Assembly (NCBI GenBank): GCA_003241815.1 | Contig: QBLV01000001.1 | Location: 1-47,510, forward strand | Source: Hyphomicrobiales bacterium | GTDB taxonomy: Bacteria; Pseudomonadota; Alphaproteobacteria; Rhizobiales; Beijerinckiaceae | Direction: 5' to 3' | Length of the DNA stretch: 47,510 bases | Shown: in pieces, positions 39,429 through 47,438 of the stretch | Position numbering within the stretch: position 1 is the first letter of the stretch | Layout of the letters: the number at the start of each line of letters is the position of its first letter | Translations under genes and position numbers: made by a program | Notes under the pieces: model-generated | What the model was told of the DNA's origin: nothing | Seen by the model: only the letters and a program-made list of their open reading frames with translations | Databases searched by the model: none

Positions 39429-39728
39429 GTGGATAGACGTTCTTTTGTGATGAGTCTTTTCGGTGGTCTTGCCGCGGCCAGCGTGGGTGGCACCGCTTTC
39501 GCGGCTGCTCGCAAGCCTGATGTCGCTACGGCGATGCCGGCTGGTGGACAAATCGACGCCGCCACCAAGGCAGCGCTCGATGAGGCGGATGCCGAATTCA
39601 GCCAGATCCGCGTTCAGGTCGGCCCTCGCCGTCGCCGCCGCCCCGTCGTCGTGCGCCGCCGCGTGATCGTGCGGCGTCCGCCGCGCCGTCGCCGTCGGGT
39701 CATCACCCGTCGCGTGATCGTGCGCTGA
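39429..39728 (+). CDS. Small Tat-signal protein with Arg/Val-rich tail
   Basis: A 99-residue protein starting at a GTG at 39429 with an excellent GGAGGAA ribosome-binding site. The N-terminus VDRRSFVMSLFGGLAAASVGG has the twin-arginine look, followed by a cleavage region near AFAAARKP. A short acidic block DEADAEFSQ (about residues 51-59) precedes a tail of runs of Arg and Val (PRRRRRP, RRRVIVRRP, RRRVI) to the end. It is a paralogue of the protein at 41432: the first 25 residues, the ribosome-binding site and the FSQ block match, while the tails differ. Function unknown. It may bind nucleic acid or polyanions, or act at the envelope; only the charge supports this. Confidence 0.7.
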   Translation: MDRRSFVMSLFGGLAAASVGGTAFAAARKPDVATAMPAGGQIDAATKAALDEADAEFSQIRVQVGPRRRRRPVVVRRRVIVRRPPRRRRRVITRRVIVR

Positions 39729-39745
39729 GACTGACGATAATCCGT

Positions 39746-39772
39746 AAGGCGGCGCTCAGGCGCCGCCTTTTT
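39746..39772 (+). terminator. Rho-independent terminator after Arg-rich small protein
   Basis: A 10-base stem (AAGGCGGCGC at 39746-39755 and GCGCCGCCTT at 39760-39769) with a TCAG loop and a T5 tract, ending the small gene before the MFS transporter. Confidence 0.92.
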
Positions 39773-39825
39773 CAATGTGACGAGACCGGCCAACGGTCCG
39801 CTTCGACAAAAGGGAGGGGCCCGGC

Positions 39826-41268
39826 ATGGCCGCGCCGGATTTGACGACCCGCGGCGTCATCACCACGGACATCCCGGCCAGGCTCGACCGCCTGCCCTGG
39901 TCGCGCTTTCACACGCTCGTGGTCGTGGCACTGGGCGTCACCTGGATCCTCGACGGGCTCGAAGTCACGCTTGCCGGCTCTGTTTCAGGGGCGTTGAAGG
40001 AAAGCCCGGCGCTGCGCTTCACCAACACCGAGATCGGCATGGCGGGCGCCGCCTATATCGCCGGTGCCGTCCTGGGCGCACTCTTCTTCGGCTGGCTGAC
40101 TGATCGGCTGGGCCGCAAGAAGCTCTTCACGATCACCGTACTGGTCTATCTCGCGGCGACCGCCGCCACCGCCTTCTCGTGGAACTTCTGGAGCTTCATC
40201 GCCTTCCGGTTTCTCACCGGCATGGGCATCGGCGGCGAATACACCGCAATCAATTCGACGATACAGGAACTGGTCCCCGCCCGCGTGCGCGGCTGGGTCG
40301 ATCTCGTCATCAATGGGTCGTTCTGGATCGGAGCGGCGTTCGGCGCGGTGGGTGCGATTGTCCTGTTGAACCCGGCTGTGATCGACCCGGAAATCGGCTG
40401 GCGCCTCGCCTTCTTCATCGGCTCCGGTTTGGGCCTCATCATCCTGTTTTTGCGGCGATGGATTCCCGAGAGCCCGCGCTGGTTGATCGGCCAGGGCCGC
40501 ACCGAAGAGGCCGAAGCCATTGTGGCGTCGATCGAGGCTCGATCCGGAGTGGCCTGGAACTCCGACGAGAAGCTGCCTTTGACGCGCCTGCGGCCGCGTG
40601 CCGTGACGCCGCTGCGCGAGGTGTTCAAGGTGCTCTTCGTGGTCCATCGACAGCGCGCACTGGTCGGACTCGCCCTGATGGTGTCGCAGGCCTTTTTCTA
40701 CAACGCGATCTTCTTCACCTACGCGCTGATATTGACCGATTTCTACAAGGTCCCGTCCCAGGCCATTGGCTGGTTCATCTTGCCCTTCGCGGCCGGCAAT
40801 TTCCTCGGCCCCCTGATCCTCGGGCGCCTGTTCGACACGGTCGGCCGTCGCACCATGATCGCGGCGACCTATGCGCTGTCGGGCCTGCTGCTGACGGGGA
40901 CCGGCTATCTCTTCTGGCGCGATGTGCTGACCGCCCAGCAGCTGACCTTGTGCTGGAGCGTCGTCTTCTTCTTCGCTTCGGCAGCGGCGAGTTCGGCCTA
41001 TCTCACAGTCGCCGAGACCTTTCCCGTCGAGATGCGGGCCATGGCGATCGCCGCCTTCTATGCCGTCGGAACGGGTGCGGGCGGAGTGGCGGGCCCCTGG
41101 CTTTTCGGCATCCTGATCGACACCGGGTCCCGCGGCAGCGTTTTCCTGGGCTATCTGTTTGGAGCAGCCCTGATGCTGGCAGCCGCGGTGATCGCGGCAC
41201 TCTACGCTGTCAAGGCCGAGCGAAAGCCGCTTGAAAGCGTCGCCCGACCGATGAATGCGGTCGATTAG
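39826..41268 (+). CDS. MFS transporter, sugar/metabolite:proton symporter type
   Basis: A 480-residue major-facilitator protein with twelve helices. Signature motifs are GWLTDRLGRKKLFTI (loop 2-3), RFLTGMGIGGEYTAINSTIQELVPARVRG (helix 4-5), WIPESPRWLIGQGR (end of helix 6) and LFDTVGRRTMIAATY (loop 8-9), all of the sugar porter/metabolite symporter branch. The substrate is not clear. It has its own GGGAGG ribosome-binding site and lies between the two paralogous small Tat-signal genes on the plus strand, in the gap between flbD and flhA. Confidence 0.87.
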   Translation: MAAPDLTTRGVITTDIPARLDRLPWSRFHTLVVVALGVTWILDGLEVTLAGSVSGALKESPALRFTNTEIGMAGAAYIAGAVLGALFFGWLTDRLGRKKLFTITVLVYLAATAATAFSWNFWSFIAFRFLTGMGIGGEYTAINSTIQELVPARVRGWVDLVINGSFWIGAAFGAVGAIVLLNPAVIDPEIGWRLAFFIGSGLGLIILFLRRWIPESPRWLIGQGRTEEAEAIVASIEARSGVAWNSDEKLPLTRLRPRAVTPLREVFKVLFVVHRQRALVGLALMVSQAFFYNAIFFTYALILTDFYKVPSQAIGWFILPFAAGNFLGPLILGRLFDTVGRRTMIAATYALSGLLLTGTGYLFWRDVLTAQQLTLCWSVVFFFASAAASSAYLTVAETFPVEMRAMAIAAFYAVGTGAGGVAGPWLFGILIDTGSRGSVFLGYLFGAALMLAAAVIAALYAVKAERKPLESVARPMNAVD

Positions 41269-41365
41269 CGGGCATCGAGGCGCATCTGCGGGAGTTCGGC
41301 GCTCATTGAGCATAAGGCTCGAAAAGCTGCCTAATGGAACAACGCATCATTTAAATGCACTACCC

Positions 41366-41392
41366 TTGACCCGCATTTTCGCCGTATATAGG
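41366..41392 (+). promoter_or_regulatory. Candidate housekeeping promoter before the Tyr/Arg-repeat small protein
   Basis: CTTGACC (from 41365) followed 15 bases later by TATAGG (41387-41392) resembles a Rhizobiales sigma-70 promoter with slightly short spacing. It lies about 40 bases before the start at 41432. A 10-base palindrome CATTTAAATG lies just upstream at 41348-41357. Confidence 0.4.
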
Positions 41393-41431
41393 CAGTGGAA
41401 GATGCGCAAAACAACAGCCTTGGAGGATGTC

Positions 41432-41749
41432 GTGGATAGACGCTCATTCATCATGACACTGATTGGCGGCATGGCTGCCGCCAGCATCGGCGGAGTTGCC
41501 GCTGTCGAAGCAGCCCAGCCCAAAATCGTTCCGGCGCCGACGCCTGAGCCGATGCCGGCAGGCGATGAGGAGGCGGTCACCGCCGCGGTCCAGGACGGGC
41601 TGGACAAGACCGACGCGGATTTCAGCCAGTACTATTATTATCGCCGGCCCCCGCGTTATTACGCGAGGCCCCGCTACTACGCCCGGCCGCGCTATTATGC
41701 CCGGCCGCGCTACTATGCCCGGCCGCGCTATTACCGCCGTCGCTGGTAA
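41432..41749 (+). CDS. Small Tat-signal protein with Tyr/Arg/Pro repeat tail
   Basis: A 105-residue paralogue of the protein at 39429. It starts at a GTG with a GGAGGAT ribosome-binding site, in the same sequence context TTGGAGGA-N5-GTGGATAGACG as the first. The N-terminus VDRRSFIMTLIGGMAAASIGG is a Tat-like signal, followed by a Pro-rich linker (PKIVPAPTPEPMPAG), the acidic block DKTDADFSQ, and a tail of four RYYARP-type repeats ending RYYRRRW. Aromatic-basic tails like this occur in many secreted proteins of Bosea and relatives, as I recall. Function unknown; surface or cell-wall association is conceivable. Confidence 0.7.
   Translation: MDRRSFIMTLIGGMAAASIGGVAAVEAAQPKIVPAPTPEPMPAGDEEAVTAAVQDGLDKTDADFSQYYYYRRPPRYYARPRYYARPRYYARPRYYARPRYYRRRW
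41651..41740 (+). repeat. Tandem 18-bp repeat in the tail of the small protein
   Basis: Four in-frame copies of an 18-base unit encoding Pro-Arg-Tyr-Tyr-Ala-Arg occupy 41651-41722, and a fifth, altered copy follows to 41740. Wobble positions vary between copies, which indicates selection at the protein level rather than a fresh duplication. Confidence 0.9.
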
Positions 41750-41757
41750 CCGTTGAC

Positions 41758-41796
41758 AGCCGGGTCAGAGCGCGTTGACGCGCGCCTGACCCGGCT
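41758..41796. terminator. Large convergent hairpin at the flbD 3' end
   Basis: AGCCGGGTCAG (41758-41768) pairs exactly with CTGACCCGGCT (41786-41796), with an inner GCGCG/CGCGC stem and a TTGA loop. It lies between the convergent small gene and flbD and includes the last codons and stop of flbD. No T tract follows on either side, so a bidirectional terminator is likely but not certain. Confidence 0.6.
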
Positions 41797-43129
41797 CCGC
41801 AACGACGATGCCGGCGGATGTGTATTCGCTGAGCTTGTTGCGGAGCGTGCGGATCGAGATGCCCAGAATCTTGGCCGCATGGGTGCGATTGCCCAGGCAA
41901 TGGTCGAGCGTGTCGAGGATCAGCTCCCGCTCGACATCTGCGACGGTGTGGCCGACGAGCGAGCGCGTCACTGCTTCCGCGGTCTGAACGGCCCGTGCCG
42001 CCGTATCGCGTGAACCGGCGGGCCCGAGCGTCTCGCCTTCGGGCGTCATGACCGCCTCAGAGCCGATTTCAACACCCTTTGCCAGCAGGACGGCACGATG
42101 GATCGTGTTTTCCAGCTCGCGGACATTGCCCCGCCAGGAGTTGGCCAGCAGCACCTTGCGCGCATCGGCAGCGACGGGGCGCAGCGGCATGCCGTTGATC
42201 TCCGCGTATTTGCGGGCGAAGTGATCGGCCAGGGCAAGGATATCGCCCGGCCGCTCGCGCAGCGCCGGCAGGCGCAAGTGAACGACGTTCAGCCGATAGA
42301 ACAGATCCTCCCGGAACGATCCCTCGCGCACGGCATCGCCGAGATTGCGGTTGGAGGTTGCGATGATGCGCAGATCGACCTTGACGGGCTGCGTGCCGCC
42401 GACGCGGTCGATCATCCGTTCCTGGAGCGCGCGGAGCAGCTTCGCCTGCAGCCGCACATCCATCTCGGAGATTTCATCGAGCAGCAACGTGCCGCCATTG
42501 GCCTCCTCGAACTTGCCGATACGGCGCGCGATAGCGCCGGTGAAAGCGCCCTTCTCGTGGCCGAACAGTTCGGATTCAAGCAGGTTGTCGGGGATGGCGG
42601 CGCAGTTGACCGCTACGAACGGCTTGTCCTTGCGCAGCGACTTCTGATGCAGGTGGCGCGCGATCACCTCCTTGCCGGTACCGCTTTCGCCGGTGACCAG
42701 CACGGGCGCGTCAGAGCGCGCGATCTGCGAGGCGAGCTGGACGACCCGCTCCATCGCGGGATCCTTCCAGATCAGGCTCGACTGGTCGGCGGCGACGGCC
42801 TCCAGCACCGCCGCGATCAGGTCTGGATCGGGCGGCAGGGGCACATATTCGCGCGCGCCGGCCTGGATCGCGGCGACAGCAGCCCGCGCATCGGTCGAGG
42901 TGCCGCAGGCGACGATGGGCGTGCGGATGCGCTCGGCCTCGAGCGCCGCGACGAACTGCCCGACCGGCAGCGTCACCTCGACCATCAGCAGGTCGGCGCC
43001 CTTGGCGCGCAGAACGGCCAGCGTCTGTTCGAGACTCTCGGTATGGGTCACGTTGGCGCCATGGGCGATCGCGATCTTGGCGGCCGCGATGAGCTGTCCT
43101 TTCAGACCGCCGGCAATGATGAGGCGCAT
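41765..43129 (-). CDS. flbD: Sigma-54-dependent flagellar regulator FlbD
   Basis: Activates late flagellar genes with sigma-54 RNA polymerase in Caulobacter-type hierarchies. The 454-residue protein has an N-terminal receiver-like domain (1-115) in which the phospho-accepting position reads Glu51 (LLMVEVTLP), an AAA+ domain with Walker A GESGTGKE (147-154), the sigma-54 contact loop GAFTGA (194-199) and Walker B LLLDE (to Glu219), and a Fis-type HTH near the end ([17 protein letters not shown]). The Asp-to-Glu change suggests control by a partner such as FliX rather than by phosphorylation. It is the last gene of the fliF-fliG-fliH-fliN-flbD run. Confidence 0.92.
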   Translation of the reverse strand: MRLIIAGGLKGQLIAAAKIAIAHGANVTHTESLEQTLAVLRAKGADLLMVEVTLPVGQFVAALEAERIRTPIVACGTSTDARAAVAAIQAGAREYVPLPPDPDLIAAVLEAVAADQSSLIWKDPAMERVVQLASQIARSDAPVLVTGESGTGKEVIARHLHQKSLRKDKPFVAVNCAAIPDNLLESELFGHEKGAFTGAIARRIGKFEEANGGTLLLDEISEMDVRLQAKLLRALQERMIDRVGGTQPVKVDLRIIATSNRNLGDAVREGSFREDLFYRLNVVHLRLPALRERPGDILALADHFARKYAEINGMPLRPVAADARKVLLANSWRGNVRELENTIHRAVLLAKGVEIGSEAVMTPEGETLGPAGSRDTAARAVQTAEAVTRSLVGHTVADVERELILDTLDHCLGNRTHAAKILGISIRTLRNKLSEYTSAGIVVAEPGQARVNAL

Positions 43130-43173
43130 GGCTCAGGCCTTTCTGCGTAGATGCATGGCGGGGCGACCGGAAA

Positions 43174-43524
43174 TCACCGGTCGGCCTTGATGATTTCGGT
43201 CATGGTGACGCCGAGCCGGTCCTCGACCACGACGACCTCGCCGCGCGCCACCAGGCGCTCGTTGACGAAGATATCGATGGCCTCGCCGACGCGCCGGTCG
43301 AGTTCGAGCACGGCGCCGGGCACGATCTGGAGCAGATCGCCGATCGCGATTTTGGACGAGCCGAGCACCGCCGAGACGTTCACCGGAACATCGAAGACCT
43401 GCTCCAGATCCTCGGCCGTCTTGACCGGTATCGGCCCCGACCGCGCCACCGACGAATCGTTGTGATCGAAGGACAGGTCGGCCGGGTTCAGCGGCGGCAG
43501 ATTGAGGTCGTTGTCCGCGCTCAT
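43174..43524 (-). CDS. fliN: Flagellar motor switch protein FliN
   Basis: C-ring component of the rotor. The 116-residue protein has an acidic N-terminal arm (SADNDLNLPPLNPADLSFDHND) and the SpoA domain from about residue 35: VFDVPVNVSAVLGSSKIAIGDLLQIVPGAVLELDRRVGEAIDIFVNERLVARGEVVVVEDRLGVTMTEI-type order, of which VGEAIDIFVN and VARGEVVVVE are diagnostic. It starts 9 bases after the fliH stop. Length is usual for FliN. Confidence 0.93.
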   Translation of the reverse strand: MSADNDLNLPPLNPADLSFDHNDSSVARSGPIPVKTAEDLEQVFDVPVNVSAVLGSSKIAIGDLLQIVPGAVLELDRRVGEAIDIFVNERLVARGEVVVVEDRLGVTMTEIIKADR

Positions 43525-43533
43525 CGGTCGTCC

Positions 43534-44127
43534 TTATTCTGTCGGGACGCGGAAGCCGGGGAAGGCGGTCGCGACCGCCTGCTCCACCAGCCGCGAAAGG
43601 CGTTCGGATTCGATGACGAAACCACCATCGGCCCATTCGATTCGCCCATCGCCAGGCGCGATGTCGGGTTCGCCCAGCACGACGAGGCGCCCGGCAAAGC
43701 CGGTCTCCTGCGCCAGGCGCTTGACCAGGGTTTCCGCAGCGTCCACCGCACCGTCATTGACGCGCATGACAAGATGCGGCGCCAGGCGCGCATGGGTCAG
43801 GCATTCGCGTAAGCCCTGTTCCAGCGCGGCAAGCGGCCACTGCGCCAGCGCCACGCCCGCGAACGCCTTGGCCGCCACGATGGCGACATGGGCGGCCTGC
43901 GCCTCGACCTGTGCCGCATGGGTGGCTTCCTGCGCGACGAGGCGTTCGGCGGCGCGCGCCAGTTGCGCGACCAGACCGTTCAGTTGGCTCTCGGCCTCGC
44001 GACGGCCTTGCTCGCGGCCCGCAGCGATGCCCTCCGCCCGGGCGGCCGCGATATCGGCCTCCCCGGCGGCACGCCGCCCGCCTTCGCGGAAATCGGCTCC
44101 GAACGTGAATTTCGTGGCGTTCATCAT
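43534..44127 (-). CDS. fliH: Flagellar export regulator FliH (FlbE)
   Basis: Stator-like partner of the FliI ATPase in flagellar export; called FlbE in Caulobacter. The 197-residue product is weakly conserved as expected: an N-terminal MNATKFTFGADF block, a long Ala/Glu/Arg-rich coiled coil (about 20-90) and a C-terminal domain with LVVLGEPDIAPGDGRIEWADGGFVIE, the GDxRxEWxxG-type motif of this family. The first ATG at 44127 overlaps the fliG stop by one base; a second ATG follows directly. The identification rests on that motif and on position between fliG and fliN. Confidence 0.87.
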   Translation of the reverse strand: MMNATKFTFGADFREGGRRAAGEADIAAARAEGIAAGREQGRREAESQLNGLVAQLARAAERLVAQEATHAAQVEAQAAHVAIVAAKAFAGVALAQWPLAALEQGLRECLTHARLAPHLVMRVNDGAVDAAETLVKRLAQETGFAGRLVVLGEPDIAPGDGRIEWADGGFVIESERLSRLVEQAVATAFPGFRVPTE

Positions 44128-45206
44128 CAATAGACCAGTTCGTCTTCCGAATTGCCCTTGGACAGCACGATCTCGCCCTTGTCCGCCAGCTCCTTGGTCA
44201 GCGTGACCAGCTTGGTCTGCGCCTCGTCGACCTCCTTCAGACGCAGCGGCCCGAGGCCCTGCATGTCGTCCTGCATGTTCTTGGCGGCGCGCTGCGACAT
44301 GGCACTGAAGAAGAAGTCTCGCATCGTCTCGCTGGCGCCCTTGAGCGCGCGGGCGAGCGTATCCTTGTCGATCTGCCGCATCAGGGTCTGCAGGCCGGCG
44401 GGATCGAGCTTGGACAGGTCCTCGAAGGTGAACATCAAGGCGCGGATGCGCGATGCCGATTCCTGGTTGGACGCGTCGAGCGCCGAGAGGAAGCGAATCT
44501 CGGTCTGGCGGTCGAAGCCGTTGAAGATCTCGGCCATCATTTCGTGGGGATCGCGGCGCCGCGTCTGGGTCAGGGTCGCGACGAATTCGGTGCGCAGCGT
44601 GTTCTCGATATGGTCGAGGGCTTCCTTCTGCACCGATTCCAGCCGCAGCATCCGCCCGACGACCTCGATCGAGAGGTCGTTGGGGAGATGGCGCAGGACA
44701 TTCGCAGAATGCTCGGGCCGGATCTTGGACAGGATCACCGCGATCGTCTGCGGGTATTCGTTCTTCAGGAAGTTGGCGAGCACGACGGCATCGATATTGC
44801 CGAGCTTCTGCCACATATTGCGCCCGGCCGGGCCGCGGATTTCCTCCATGATCATGGCGACCTGATCGCCAGGCAGGATCTTCTCGAGCAGAGAGATCGT
44901 GCGGTCGAAGGAGCCGGTCACCGCGCCTGCGCTCGACAGCTTGCCGACGAAATCGAGCATCAGCCGCTCGACATCATCGGCGTCCACCGTCCCGAGTTCG
45001 GCCATGGCACGGGTGATGATGCGGATCTCTTCGTCGTCGAACTCCGCCCAGATCGCCTTGCCATGATCTTCGCCCAGGACAAGCAGAATAACCGCCGCCC
45101 GCTGCGGGCCGGTCATCTCATCGATGTCCGTAACGCCGATGCCGCCGCCTTCGACGGCTTCGCGGCCGCCCGAGTTTCGCGTGGCGATGGAACGTGCTTC
45201 AGCCAT
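44127..45206 (-). CDS. fliG: Flagellar motor switch protein FliG
   Basis: Rotor protein that takes torque from the stator. The 359-residue protein has the FliG N-domain (GPQRAAVILLVLGEDHGKAIW), the middle domain with NEYPQTIAVILSKIRPEHSANVLRHLP-type EHPQ-like segment, and the C-terminal domain with MFTFEDLSKLDPAGLQTLMRQID, the charged ridge that meets MotA. An extra 30 residues at the N-terminus are typical of alphaproteobacterial FliG or may reflect a later start at the Met in IDEMTGPQ. It follows fliF by 14 bases and overlaps fliH by one. Confidence 0.94.
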   Translation of the reverse strand: MAEARSIATRNSGGREAVEGGGIGVTDIDEMTGPQRAAVILLVLGEDHGKAIWAEFDDEEIRIITRAMAELGTVDADDVERLMLDFVGKLSSAGAVTGSFDRTISLLEKILPGDQVAMIMEEIRGPAGRNMWQKLGNIDAVVLANFLKNEYPQTIAVILSKIRPEHSANVLRHLPNDLSIEVVGRMLRLESVQKEALDHIENTLRTEFVATLTQTRRRDPHEMMAEIFNGFDRQTEIRFLSALDASNQESASRIRALMFTFEDLSKLDPAGLQTLMRQIDKDTLARALKGASETMRDFFFSAMSQRAAKNMQDDMQGLGPLRLKEVDEAQTKLVTLTKELADKGEIVLSKGNSEDELVY

Positions 45207-45220
45207 GGTTCAAGGTCCCG

Positions 45221-46888
45221 TCATGCCGGGGCCTTGTCGTGAATCCAGGTGCGCAGCACCGCGACGCTGTCAGCTGGATTCTGCGAGACCATCTGGCCGA
45301 TCTTCTCGACGGACTGGGCCTTGAGCTGCCCCTTGATCTGGGCGACCGCGAGCATGCGCTCAGACGGTGCATCGACATGGATCGGCGGTTCGTCAGAGGC
45401 CTGCGTCAGCGCGCGGGGCGAACCGGCCGGATCGCCCGTTCCGTCGGAGCCTGTCGACCGCATGAAGGCAGGCAGCTGCCGTAGGGCCCCTTGGTCGGGT
45501 GCCAGCACCTGCTTGAGCAGTGGCCGCACGACCACCATCAGTACGATCACCGTCAGCAGCGAGATGACGCCGAGTTCAGCGAAGCGGATGAGGTCCTCCC
45601 GGGTGAAGGAGAGGATCTGCTGCATCAGGGTCTGCTCAACGAGATCGGACACCGCCGGGGGCGCCTCGGCGAAACGCAGATTGACGACCTCGATCTTGTC
45701 GCCCCGACCGTCGTCGAAGCCGACGGCCGTGCGGACAAGCTGACCGATGCGCTCGAGATCCTCGTTGCTGCGCGGCTGGTAGCTGACATCGCCATTGGGG
45801 CTGCGCGTATAGGTGCCATCGACCAGCACCGCGACCGAGAGCTTCTTCACCCGGCCACCCTCCAGCACTTCGGTGCGGGTCGTGCGCGAGATCTCGTAGT
45901 TGACCACTTCCTCGTTCTTGGACGTTGCATCCTTGGGGGCGCCGGCGCCGGGCGGGCCAGGTTGCGCGCCAGGCAATTCGTTGCCGACCGTCACCGCGCC
46001 CCCACCCTCGGTGGTGGACGAGGCTTCGGTCCGGTTCTGGCTGGAGCGGACGACCCGGCTTTCAGGATCGAACGTCTCCGAGCGGCTCTCGATCCGGTTG
46101 CTGTCGAGCGCCGCCGACACCTGCACCCGCGCCCGACCATGGCCGACGATGCTGGCGACGATGTCCTCGATCTGGAGCTTGAGGCGCTTCTCGATGCCGA
46201 CCTGCCGCTCCTCGATGCCGAGCCCGGCGATGCCGTTGTCGTTTTGCGCGCCGTCGGCCAGAAGCCGCCCGCGCTCATCGACGATCGAAACCCGCTCCGG
46301 CTTGAGTCCGTCCACGGCCGACGAGGCCAGATGGCGCACGGCACGCACCTGGGAGGCATCGAGTTCTCCCGCCAGCTTGAGCGCGATCGAAGCGCGCGGC
46401 GGCTCGCGGTCGCGTTCGAACAGCCGCTTCTCCGGGATGACGAGATGCACCCGTGCCGCCTGGACGCGGCTGATCGACCGGATGGTCCGCGACAACTCGC
46501 CTTCCAGCGCGCGCAGATGGTTGATGTTCTGGACGAAGCTCGTCGACGAGAAGGCGTCGCCCTTGTCGAAGATCTCGTAACCGACGCCGCCGCCCGATGG
46601 GATGCCCTTGCCGGCGAGATCGAGCCGCAGGCGCGGCACGTCCGCCTTCGCGACCAAGACGGTCTGTCCGTCGCTGCGCAACTCGTACTTGATGCCGCGC
46701 GTGTCGAGATCCTTGAGGATCGCGCTGACATCCTGTTGAGACAGATCGGAGAACAGCACGCTCATGGCAGGCTGGGACATCTTCAGCATGACAAATCCGA
46801 AGAAGCCGACGAGCCCAAGCGTCACCGCGAGCATGGCCGCCAGGCGCGCCGCTCCGAATCTCGAGAACTGTTCGACGATGCCGCTCAC
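45221..46888 (-). CDS. fliF: Flagellar MS-ring protein FliF
   Basis: Forms the membrane ring on which the flagellum is built. The 555-residue protein has a first transmembrane helix at about 19-38, the periplasmic ring-building domains with RSDGQTVLVAKADVPRLRLDLAGKGIP and FVQNINHLRALEGELSRTI, a Pro/Gly-rich loop near 300-320, a second helix at about 445-465 and a C-terminal FliG-binding tail (SERMLAVAQIKGQLKAQSVEKIGQMV). It is the first gene of the flagellar unit and has a CtrA-type site about 75-90 bases upstream. Confidence 0.94.
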   Translation of the reverse strand: MSGIVEQFSRFGAARLAAMLAVTLGLVGFFGFVMLKMSQPAMSVLFSDLSQQDVSAILKDLDTRGIKYELRSDGQTVLVAKADVPRLRLDLAGKGIPSGGGVGYEIFDKGDAFSSTSFVQNINHLRALEGELSRTIRSISRVQAARVHLVIPEKRLFERDREPPRASIALKLAGELDASQVRAVRHLASSAVDGLKPERVSIVDERGRLLADGAQNDNGIAGLGIEERQVGIEKRLKLQIEDIVASIVGHGRARVQVSAALDSNRIESRSETFDPESRVVRSSQNRTEASSTTEGGGAVTVGNELPGAQPGPPGAGAPKDATSKNEEVVNYEISRTTRTEVLEGGRVKKLSVAVLVDGTYTRSPNGDVSYQPRSNEDLERIGQLVRTAVGFDDGRGDKIEVVNLRFAEAPPAVSDLVEQTLMQQILSFTREDLIRFAELGVISLLTVIVLMVVVRPLLKQVLAPDQGALRQLPAFMRSTGSDGTGDPAGSPRALTQASDEPPIHVDAPSERMLAVAQIKGQLKAQSVEKIGQMVSQNPADSVAVLRTWIHDKAPA

Positions 46889-46963
46889 GCCGCCATCCGT
46901 TCACAAAGCCATCGTGGCCGCGCCTGGATACGGGCTCACTAGGCAAGTTTTTCCCGGTCCGTG

Positions 46964-46979
46964 GTTAGCGCCCGGTTAA
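46964..46979 (-). promoter_or_regulatory. Candidate CtrA site upstream of fliF
   Basis: The minus strand reads TTAA-CCGGGCG-CTAAC, one base from the CtrA consensus TTAA-N7-TTAAC. It lies about 76 bases before the fliF ATG, consistent with the known direct CtrA control of the fliF operon in Caulobacter. Confidence 0.68.
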
Positions 46980-47167
46980 TTTTTGCCGGGTCGCCCGAAA
47001 GATTGTCGGTGCGTGCCATTGACCGTGAACGAGGCGCGCGACGCTGCAACGTCGCCGTCAAGGCCACAATTTCGCATTTGCGAGCGAAAAATCGTTCCTG
47101 ATGAGTGGTGGCCAAGGGGGATCATGTTGCGTGCGGCAATGCAACGATGCGCAACCGGGAGGACGGG

Positions 47168-47251
47168 ATGCTGATCCAGACTGCCATATCCCGGCTTGGC
47201 TGTGCGGCAATCTTTCTCGATCGGGTAGAGCGTACGCCGGCACCGGGCTGA
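47168..47251 (+). CDS. Possible small protein of 27 residues
   Basis: An ATG at 47168 is preceded by GGGAGG at 47157-47162, five bases away, the best-placed Shine-Dalgarno sequence in this spacer. It opens a 27-codon frame starting MLIQTAISRLGCAAIFLDRV and ending at TGA at 47251. The product would be a short amphipathic peptide. The frame is short enough to be chance; the ribosome-binding site and the downstream terminator at 47369 are what support it. Confidence 0.3.
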   Translation: MLIQTAISRLGCAAIFLDRVERTPAPG

Positions 47252-47368
47252 AAGCTTGTGACCGGCGCCCGACAGGCGTGAGGGCTGCGCGCCGATCCGG
47301 ATACAAGGGCATGTGTCAAACACGGAACCAAAAGTGTCGAGACTGATCTCGGTGGACCACCTGAACAG

Positions 47369-47390
47369 GCCCGCTTCGGCGGGCTCTTTT
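47369..47390 (+). terminator. Rho-independent terminator in the right-hand spacer
   Basis: GCCCGC (47369-47374) and GCGGGC (47379-47384) form a stem with a TTCG loop, followed by TCTTTT. It points in the plus direction, although no conventional plus-strand gene precedes it. Confidence 0.82.
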
Positions 47391-47438
47391 GTTTCGCCAG
47401 CCGGGCGTCGGCATCGCCAACAGCGGCGCTGAAACGAC

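Noticed and set aside
41651-41740. CRISPR-like or satellite repeat
   Set aside because: The repeats are contiguous, without spacers, in frame, and vary at wobble positions, so they are protein-coding repeats.
47255-47390. tRNA or known structured RNA in the right-hand spacer
   Set aside because: No acceptor/T-arm pattern or CCA-type fold was found. Only the terminator stem is clear.
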